A DNA stretch of 64,000 bases from Polytrichum commune (lineage: Eukaryota; Streptophyta; Polytrichopsida; Polytrichales; Polytrichaceae), in assembly GCA_950295325.1 (NCBI GenBank), contig OX485805.1:40659501-40723500 (forward strand), given 5' to 3'. Positions 56,770-64,000 of the stretch are shown one piece after another. Each line of letters starts with the position of its first letter. Within the stretch, counting starts at the first letter, position 1. Made by a program: the position numbers and the translations under genes. The notes below the pieces were generated by a model. The model was given only the letters and a program-made list of their open reading frames with translations. It was not told the DNA's origin and ran no database searches.

Positions 56770-57010
56770 CTACCCAACCAACACTGGCATTTGTAATGTA
56801 GCATATGGACTTGGAAGTATTCCAATGTGAAAAGGGTGCACGGGGATGTGACCATCATTGGGATAATATTCGTTTGGAGTGCTCTAGATTAATGGGGTGA
56901 ATCTTACCTTGATTGGGGGATCATAGCTAATACTAATGGGGATGCAATCTTTATCATTATGACTATAATGCCACATGCAAAAATCTGGTGCATACCTGTG
57001 AGCCCAAAAT
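56770..57010 (-). pseudogene. C-terminal fragment of the transposase-like family, copy 1
   Basis: The reverse frame reads NQCGHQFWAHRYAPDFCMWH then YSHNDKDCIPISISYDPPIK and VRFTPLI before a stop. This aligns with YAWYCSEVNYDPSTG and VQVRTVTPHL near the end of the 61180-62412 frame. Frame and stops show it is a remnant. It is duplicated at 58850-59075. Confidence 0.5.
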
Positions 57011-57638
57011 TGATGCCCACATTGGTTGTTAACACTTTTAAAACATTACAAGTGGTGTTTTGGTGATTTATGATTATTCACAAAAATATAAAAAGAGTGA
57101 AGCTTGAAGAAAGCTTTGTTTGAAACATTAGGCTTTTGTGGAGTGGATTTAAGTAGGAGAAGGACAAACTTTGGTAAAGTGTGGTAGGTAGAAAGCCAAG
57201 GTTAGTTAAATGTTTGAATTAGGATCCTTGTTGATCATTTGAGGGAGGAAGGCTTAGGAGATAGGATTAGAGCCTACAAAGTAGGAGGAAATCTCGAGGG
57301 CTTATCGTGAGCCTTGAGGGTGCTCACCCTCTCAAATTCACTATATAATCCCTCATTCTTCCCTCATTCATCCTCTCTTTCCTTCGTGCTCCTTGGCACT
57401 CCACGTGTTATAAGTGTGGGTGCGTGGGAAGCAAGATAGGAGCACGTGTGTGTGCATGGATGTAAGCTTAGGAGCCAAGGCTAGTTGGCCTTGAAGAGGG
57501 TTTGACCTCTTGTTAGTAATAGTTGGGCGTGAATGATTTAAAGTTCAATTTATGGCTTTGTTTGAATACTTGGATTTACATTGATTAGCCTTATACTTAT
57601 GCGGATGTGCAAAGTCTTTTATTGGAGCATTTAGTTTT

Positions 57639-58092
57639 GTTGGACTTCATATGAATTTTTGAAAGCCAAAACACCGAGACTATGTCCAAACTTCCAAAAA
57701 CTAGTGAAAAAGTGTAGGTTCAAAGGGAACAGCGTAGAATTGCGACAATATACTTTGTGGCAGTAGAAATATTATTGCATATTCATGTAGAGGACTTCAT
57801 TACCTATCCATGGATACCAAGAACTCATTTTTTGGACTTCATATGAATTTTTGAAAGCTAAAAAACCGAGACTATGTCCAAACTTCCAAAAACTAGTGAA
57901 AAAAATGCAGATTCAAAGGGAACAGCGTAGAATTGCGACCATATACTTTGTGGCAGTAGAAATATTATTTCATATTCATGTAGAGGACTTCATTACCTAT
58001 CCATGGATACCAAGAACTCATTTTTTGGACTTCATATGAATTTTTGAGAGCCAAAAAACCGAGACTATGTCCAAACTTCCAAAAACTAGTGA
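57639..58092 (+). repeat. 193-bp tandem repeat, about 2.35 copies
   Basis: Units start at about 57639, 57833 and 58027 with ggacttcatatgaattttt, and contain ccgagactatgtccaaac and ccatggataccaagaactca. The third unit is cut short near 58092. Copies differ at only a few positions, so the duplication is young. Confidence 0.92.
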
Positions 58093-58264
58093 CACACTGT
58101 TATAGTTTTTGACTTATGATGTTTAGACTTAAAGCGTTGGATTCATTAGGTAGGAAGGGGTGTGTGTAACTTTTGAATGTATTGGTGATTGACCATTGAG
58201 GTTGAATTTAGTAATGGAATGTGAAGGCCTGTAAAGGAGAGGCCACTATAAGTTACACAAGTAT

Positions 58265-58459
58265 TTGTTAATACTTAAACTTATGTGCTTCATAGAATCA
58301 ACAAGCGAAGGTTCGTGCAGTAGTGTGGAATCAACGGCGAGGACTCGATTCACACGAGGGATATCTTTGAAGGCATGCGTGGCCAAAGCGGCCGGGTGGA
58401 CTTTAGATAAATACAAGGATGTGACATTACCCGAGATTAAGGAGTGTAAGAGGACATAG
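58265..58459 (+). other. Short open frame, unrecognised
   Basis: A 64-codon frame reads SSVESTARTRFTRGISLKAC and then AAGWTLDKYKDVTLPEIKEC before a TAG. The composition is protein-like and it could be a stray exon, but I know no family with this pattern. Confidence 0.25.
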
Positions 58460-58639
58460 TATAGACTTGGCTAAGTTGCGTATATTCCAACGATAGATTG
58501 GAATCATACATTGTGTTACAAAGAGAGAAATCTCTACATATCATTATAAATTTCTCCATTCGGGCTAGGACGAAATTGAAGGGTGGAGGCTTTTTGGTGA
58601 CAATACCCCCAACCCCAACCCCCCAACTTCTCAATCCCC

Positions 58640-59080
58640 CAACCCCCAACCTCTCGGAACCGAGACCCTTAGCCTACCCACATGATGAACAAAAAAAAAC
58701 TTCAAAATTTGGTATAAGGAGCCGAATCCTCTAGCCTCTCGGAACCGAGATCCTTAGCCTACCCACATGATCAACCAAAAAAAAAATTCAAAATCTGGTG
58801 TAAGGGGGCGAATCTCCAACATCCTACCTTCTTGAATTGTGGCCAAGAGCTACCCAATCAACACTTGAATATGTTATGTAGCACATGGGATTGGAAGTAT
58901 TCCTATGTGAAAAGGATGCACGGGAATGTGACCATCATTGGGATGATATTCGTTTGGATTGTACTAGATTAATGGGGTGAATATTAACTTGATTGGGGGA
59001 TCATAGCTAATACTAACGGGGATGCAATCTTTATCATTATGACTATAATGCCACATGCAAAAATCTGGTGCATACCCCCA
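58640..59080. repeat. Second copy of the array end plus adjoining fragment
   Basis: 58640-58810 carries two units of the gccgaatcctctagcct array. From 58795 to 59080 the sequence is about 90 percent identical to 56713-56998, including the transposase-like C-terminal fragment (reverse frame DKDCIPVSISYDPPIK). The block has therefore been duplicated over about 2.08 kb. Confidence 0.85.
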
Positions 59081-59447
59081 ACCCCCAACCCCCGACCCCT
59101 TAACTTGAGAAATATCAAGCCAACCAACAAAGATTCAACCCGTCCACCCGAACTTCCTTAGACAAAAAAAAATGTGGTGCATACCCCCAACCCCTAGACA
59201 CTCTCGGAACCGAGAAGGTCTTTACATTGTCCAACCCATTAACTTGAGACATATCAACCCAACCACCAAAGATTCAATCCGTCAACCCAAACCTCTCTAG
59301 AGAAGTGAAATCAAACACCACCATAAGATGAATAAGGAGTTGAATGGGGTTTGCAAAAGGTACATGGAAATTCAACAAATGAACTTATGAAAAACTTAAA
59401 CATAAACAATACATAGGAGATGGAGGTTCCAAACGCACGAGGCGTAG

Positions 59448-59773
59448 TCAAAAATTTGGACTATCATGTCTATCACTATCCTCGCCCTGCTTGGCCTCTA
59501 TGTCTAGGAAATCCAATACTAGTTTGTTGAAAGGGTGGGTGCAACTAGGAGGTGGGGACGGTGCTTCCGCCAAAAGATGGGCAAGCTCAGCAGCATAGAA
59601 AGGGAGCTCAAACGTCGTCGAAGGCGTTGCAAACATGTCCGCATTAAGGACGCGGATGGGGCTCTCATTTTGAACTCTGCACACATAGGAAGATAAAAAA
59701 GAAAACATAAGCACATGTCCAAAATTCCAATACGAGAAGATAAAAATGCAAACAAGTTAGAATCGGACGACAC
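59448..59773 (-). other. Unassigned reverse frame
   Basis: A frame from 59714 to 59448 reads ADMFATPSTTFELPFYAAEL, AHLLAEAPSPPPS and FNKLVLDFLDIEAKQGED before a stop. It is protein-like and could be an exon of the element containing the 61180-62412 frame on the same strand. The sequence just upstream (59775-59940: gtgagcgtagagcggagag, tatttccgtggaatatata) recurs near 53495-53600, beside the other transposase-like copy. Confidence 0.35.
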
Positions 59774-60303
59774 GTCTATGTGAGCGTAGAGCGGAGAGCG
59801 GAGAGGAATGAAATATAGTAAACTTCCTAGACCAAATTTAGAATTATTTAAAAAAAACTCGAATATGCTCCAAATATTCCAGATTCTCCTAAAATAGTAA
59901 AAAAATGTGACCTATTTCCGTGGAATATATAGGTCCAAAAATAAATCAAAAGGCCTTGTATTTGAAATGGTCTCATTACATTTGGAAATCGGGAAGTGCT
60001 AAAATGATAAAAATTTAAGATAAAACAGATAAATATACGATTAAAACCAATGATGATCCCAAGAAAGAACGAATGAAAATGATTTTATCGAGGTTGGTAT
60101 AATTCAAGAATGAGTCAACCAAAATAGAAAGGACGACCAACTTGCTTCGTTTTTATTCCATCACTTTTGTCTTTGTCCTATGTTTGAGTCAATTCTAGAG
60201 CTTGGACACCAACAATTATTATTTGTGGTCGAAGAAATTATCTTCAGCTAAATATAAATGAGGACATAAGTTAGACTCGTATCCAATACATGCGTAGGGA
60301 CGC

Positions 60304-60834
60304 ATGCATACAATAGGAGAGGAGAGAGATATGTTTGCTGGCCTAGGATGGGAGAAGGAGATTAGAAGTCTAGGAGATCCTCATGTTCCCTTTAATCCAT
60401 CGCCGGAACATGACATAGGTGCTGGAAATCAACATAGTGATGACTACGAGCTCACTCCATTTTCGCAGTCCACACAAGCATGGAGGTGGAGGATGCAGAA
60501 GGAGCAGAAACGATATGCAAATAATGATAAAATGCGAGCGGATGTGCAGAAGATGGACGTCACAAGGTGCATGAATAGTGGGGCAAATGATGCGGCTGAT
60601 TTGAATGTAGATACGGAGCAAGGGATCAAGGTGGTAGGAAAATCTTCGAGGTCTCTGTCGTTTCGCAAGATGATGAAACACTTTTCACCGCCTCGTAGTC
60701 CATTGAAGGAACGGATGAGGGATAAAACGGTGTCGTACGTTGATTTGCTTCGACCGGATCCACCCCCATCAAGAAGGGACGAGGAAAAGAAATCCGAAGC
60801 ATGTAGGAGGTTGGAAACACGGAAGTATAGTTGA
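60304..60834 (+). CDS. Hypothetical 176-residue protein
   Basis: An uninterrupted frame from ATG 60304 to TGA 60834. The protein is polar and charged: MHTIGEERDMFAGLGWEKEI at the start, an AWRWRMQKEQKRYANNDKM helix with basic residues, and a basic Ser/Pro-rich end (SFRKMMKHFSPPRSPLKERM, PDPPPSRRDEEKK). No transmembrane segment, signal peptide or recognised domain is visible. It sits on the strand opposite to the transposase-like frames around it. It may be a first exon, an element-encoded accessory protein or a retained chance ORF; the codon pattern and lack of stops favour real coding sequence. Confidence 0.45.
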   Translation: MHTIGEERDMFAGLGWEKEIRSLGDPHVPFNPSPEHDIGAGNQHSDDYELTPFSQSTQAWRWRMQKEQKRYANNDKMRADVQKMDVTRCMNSGANDAADLNVDTEQGIKVVGKSSRSLSFRKMMKHFSPPRSPLKERMRDKTVSYVDLLRPDPPPSRRDEEKKSEACRRLETRKYS

Positions 60835-61179
60835 TAGACATAGTAGGCATGCTAAATTGAACATGTAGTGTTCAATAGTGGGAGAGTCATTTGACACAAT
60901 TGCGTATTATAATAAAACATCTTGAAGGAAATAAAAATAATCCATGGAATTTTATTTATTATAGAAAACAATTATGAGTTCACATGATGTCCACAATTGG
61001 CACATCTAGTAGGACACAATGTATTGGTAGGCTGAGCTGAATTCTAGGAAGTAGAATGTGTCAAAAGGCCCCTTTCGAGGATGAGTTTGACTTCATTGAA
61101 GCTAAAGGTCAGGGCGTGAATGAACAAATTCACTTCCGCATCCAAATTAGAAAACTTGATGATGATGTAATATAGATGC

Positions 61180-62412
61180 TTACAATTTAGATAAAAATTT
61201 CGTTTGCGGCCGAACTTGGAAATCATATCCAAGAAGCATGCGCAATTGCACTTTGGAAGAGAGCTCACTGTCACTTGGTAGATGGGGGGTTACGGTTCTG
61301 ACTTGGACTGCAGAGTGATAGTGCAACCAAATTCCGGTTGAAGGATCATAGTTAACTTCAGAACAGTACCATGCATAGCTTATAGAGGCAACCATCTGCC
61401 TCTGCTTTGCTGAAGGTGCAATGCTAGATCGCCGAACAACCTTGGACAATCTTGTCGGAGGGATGAAGTCTGGGTGTTCTGGAATACGGATTCCAGACAT
61501 ATCCAGTGGGGGAGTGGAGTTGGTGAAGAGTCGAGTTGGTGTGATGCGCTCCTTTGGTGGGAGTTGAAAACCTGCGTTCTCAAGCGCGAAGATCTCCGAA
61601 CGGGTGAGGTTGGTACCAATCTTGACGGGCCAGATTGGGGGAATAGGAGGTTTCTGATCATCAGCAGAGAATGGCATGACCCATTTCCGACGAGGGCCCT
61701 TTACACAACGCTCGATGTCGTCTGGGCAAAAGACGAAGTCCATGTGCTTCTCCGCTTGGAGTTTGTAATGATGCCACATATCGGTGTAGGTCGGCGCAGG
61801 GACGATCTTATTATTGGTGACGATTCTTGCTGAGCACTTCTTCTTTGTGCCCGTTTGATTAGCCCAACAAGACTTCCCAGAGGTATGGGGTATGCGGGCA
61901 ATATGCCAAAGATAGAAATCTACTTTGGTTTCTTGCACGGCGGTGACACGATGGAAATCAAGTCCTGCAGGTGAAGCCACTTGAATCTCTTGTACAGACG
62001 GGGAAGACTCCTCAATGATAGTAGGTAGTGGTATTGGTTGAGATCGAGTGACTCGCTTACCGGGGCAAGGGCGAGAGAAGTTGACGGTATCGGGGCGGTG
62101 AGTCTCGCCATCATCACCAATTGGAGTGTCCGGTCTTCGCTTCTGCGATCCAAACACCTCGGGGCCCTCAAGGTGTGGATCGCGAGTGCAAAACTCTTCC
62201 CCACCGGGCATGTCAAGCAAGACCTTTAGCAACACTGTGGAGTCGCCAGTACGCTGAGCTCGACGTTGAGCTCCCCTGAGCTTCAGTTCTTCTTTGCTTG
62301 GACCATCACCGCCAATTCCACCTTTAAGGAATTGGTAGTATGCAACAACTTGTAAGAAGGCGCGAATGTAGTCGTCCACCGTAGCCACTTGTGAGCCCAA
62401 AACAATGTCCAC
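61180..62412 (-). CDS. Transposase-like family, long undisrupted C-terminal exon
   Basis: A 410-codon frame with no stop. Early residues (ATVDDYIRAFLQVVAYYQF) match TVDDMIHAFMQIANYR of the 52-kb copy, so this is exon B of the same family. Following in order are KEELKLRGAQRRAQR, GPEVFGSQKRR, FYLWHIARIPHTSGKSCW, VPAPTYTDMW, FVFCPDDIERCVKGPRRKWV, then a Pro/Arg-rich middle (IPEHPDFIPPTRLSK) and YAWYCSEVNYDPSTG near the end. The C..C spacing in CW..C and FCPDD...RC suggests a metal-binding or DNA-binding module; this is inference. The frame has no ATG at its 5' edge (an upstream stop lies at 62424-62422), so it is probably a terminal exon; a catalytic exon like 52790-52198 was not found in front of it. 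Confidence 0.6.
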   Translation of the reverse strand: MDIVLGSQVATVDDYIRAFLQVVAYYQFLKGGIGGDGPSKEELKLRGAQRRAQRTGDSTVLLKVLLDMPGGEEFCTRDPHLEGPEVFGSQKRRPDTPIGDDGETHRPDTVNFSRPCPGKRVTRSQPIPLPTIIEESSPSVQEIQVASPAGLDFHRVTAVQETKVDFYLWHIARIPHTSGKSCWANQTGTKKKCSARIVTNNKIVPAPTYTDMWHHYKLQAEKHMDFVFCPDDIERCVKGPRRKWVMPFSADDQKPPIPPIWPVKIGTNLTRSEIFALENAGFQLPPKERITPTRLFTNSTPPLDMSGIRIPEHPDFIPPTRLSKVVRRSSIAPSAKQRQMVASISYAWYCSEVNYDPSTGIWLHYHSAVQVRTVTPHLPSDSELSSKVQLRMLLGYDFQVRPQTKFLSKL

Positions 62413-64000
62413 ATGGGTTGATTAGCCTTTAAAGTTGTTAGAATTTAGACTTTGATTTTTCATGAATTGTTATAAAACATAAACAGAGTGTAAACTTTGA
62501 AGCTTGTGCTAGAATTAAGTTTGAAGCTCAAAAGATAGTGCTAGATGGTTTGGGGAATCAGTTGGGATTAATTGAAATTAGTCAGGTGTGAGTCCAAAAT
62601 TGCGCTCACCGGTGTTCTTTATCCTCAAATCATTAAAAGGTTGGGCTTGGGTATTGTCTTAAAAGCTCAGGAAAAGATAAAAAAGAGTGAAGCATAGTGT
62701 AGGACTTGCAATTGAAGTTAGAAATTAGATTAGGAATTATGTTAGAGCATTAGGTTAGAAGGGTGATGTTAATGATTCAACAGTGGGAAAATGAGACTTA
62801 GAGCTAGGGGGGGGGGGGTGAATTCTGGCTTAATGCTCCGCGAGTAAGGGCCAGGCTGGGATTATTGTTTGATTAAGGCTCAATTCGGGTTAGTTTAGGA
62901 AAGGGGACTGGGTTGACTTTGGATAAGGAAACTGGTCGATTCAGGGGGAACCTCTGTTCGGTCCAGAGAGCTTCATGCTCTCGGGAGGAGACTCTCGGCG
63001 CTCGGGACACCCAGACCAGGGGGAATATTAATGCGGCGACTGGAGAAGCAGGGGAGAGGCACGCAGAGAAGCAGCCAGGGGATCTGAGCAAGGAGTAGAG
63101 GGAGGAAAACTCTGCTTTTGTAGGATGGGAGGTAGGACGTAAGGATGGCGGCTGGAGTGGAGGGCTCTGGCTTATCCGTCAGCCAACAAGCGGGACTGAG
63201 CCAGCTGCCAGGGATGCGGCCGCTACCTGGTTTTGGGCGACTGAGGTAAGAGTAGAGCAGGTCGCATTCGGAGGGCGAAAAGGGTAGCTGGGAGATTTGG
63301 GTCTTCGGAGCTGAAGCACGTAGCGAGTGGTGGCTGCATTGCTGCATTGTTGCATTGTGAGGAGAGAGCGCATGGACCTGGGCAACCATCGACGCTATCA
63401 ACTGGGATGATCCTGGATGCTCGGTGAGGAGTTGTGCTGTGGGGGAACCGAGAGTCTGCCGAAGGGGGATTCCGGTAGCTGCGGGGCCAGATCACATCTC
63501 AGTCCCGAGCTGTCAACCAGAAGATCGCGGCGCGGCATCACCTGATTCCTGAAGCTCGGGGGTGGCTGGTAAAAATCTAATTCGGTGCGTTCACAGAAGA
63601 GGTTGTGCGGTTAGCCAGGGGTAAGATGTTTACACTCCGAGCAGAATCTTGGGAAAAGGAGTCAATTGCATTCCCCTGGGATCTGATCTTTTGTGGCAGC
63701 GAGGGGGATAGGAGACTGGCTGGGGTAGCCAGAGTTTTCACTGGCTCGGCGATGAGGAGGTGGCAGCGGGACTGACCCTGATGCGACTCAACGGGGATTG
63801 CACGACAGTAAGGACTGAGGTGGTTGCTAATGCGGTCAAGGCTAAAGGGCATACCCAACCTAGACTCAATGATCTTGGGCAACCAGGCTGTGAGGGCGAT
63901 AGAGGCAGCGTTGGCTTCAGCTGCAAGGAGGCACGGAGTTTAGCAGTCAACAAAGCTGGTCACGTGGCAGAAGCACAACGGCTTCATAGCCACTGATGGG
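62413..64000. other. Flank of the transposase-like frame and GC-richer tail
   Basis: The motif tgtgagyccaaaat recurs at 62391 and 62588 (and at 57000). A G11 run is at 62807-62818. From about 62900 the sequence becomes GC- and purine-rich on the plus strand, with long reverse open frames (63401-62973) that have no recognisable domain. Possibly part of another element extending beyond the window. Confidence 0.35.

Noticed and set aside
62973-63401. 142-codon reverse frame near the right edge
   Set aside because: Low stop density in GC-richer DNA, several overlapping frames and no recognisable motif.

Overview
The window looks like nuclear DNA of a land plant. Its three recognisable host genes are split by GT-AG introns and match plant families: a plant-type RBR E3 ubiquitin ligase, guanylyl cyclase 1 (GC1), and cytosolic ribosomal protein eL29/RPL29. 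Everything between them is long, AT-leaning and full of transposon debris. The mixture (a decayed Tc1-type transposase, a LINE, Stowaway and Harbinger-like MITEs, hAT-like MITEs, and a multi-copy transposase-like family) suggests a large-genome plant, perhaps a lycophyte, fern or bryophyte. That placement is a guess and cannot be settled from the sequence.

Layout. 0-4.6 kb: a strand-skewed GT-rich stretch, degenerate tandem repeats and a broken Copia gag. 4.6-7.6 kb: a 591-bp TIR element with a perfect 8-bp target duplication, then a 1.03-kb tandem duplication carrying a palindromic mini-element. 7.8-12.1 kb: the RBR ligase gene (3 exons), whose start codon lies inside the last unit of a 240-bp tandem repeat. 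12.1-24 kb: gene-poor DNA with an AT microsatellite, a long hairpin in an LTR-like stretch, nested MITEs, a 503-bp TIR element and a SINE-like repeat. 24.3-25.5 kb: a transposase-like gene fragment split by a 790-bp hAT-like MITE with perfect 8-bp TSDs. 27.7-35.9 kb: second copies of several repeats and a Stowaway MITE. 37.2-40.3 kb: GC1 in nine exons that splice in frame, with repeated copies of exon edges in its introns. 44-46 kb: LINE and Tc1 remnants. 48.0-48.5 kb: RPL29 in two coding exons. 51.4-54.6 kb: a decayed transposase-like element. 54.6-59.1 kb: three different tandem arrays and duplicated C-terminal transposase fragments. 59.4-64 kb: an undisrupted 410-codon reading frame of the same transposase-like family, a 176-codon unknown ORF, and a GC-richer tail.

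The host genes are independent housekeeping or regulatory genes, not an operon or pathway. The most noteworthy system is the transposase-like family (24.3-25.5, 51.4-52.8, 56.8-57.0, 58.85-59.1 and 61.2-62.4 kb). It combines a MULE-like DDE-type region with a C-terminal module marked by FCPDD..RCV. Product names rest on motif recognition from memory; no searches were possible.
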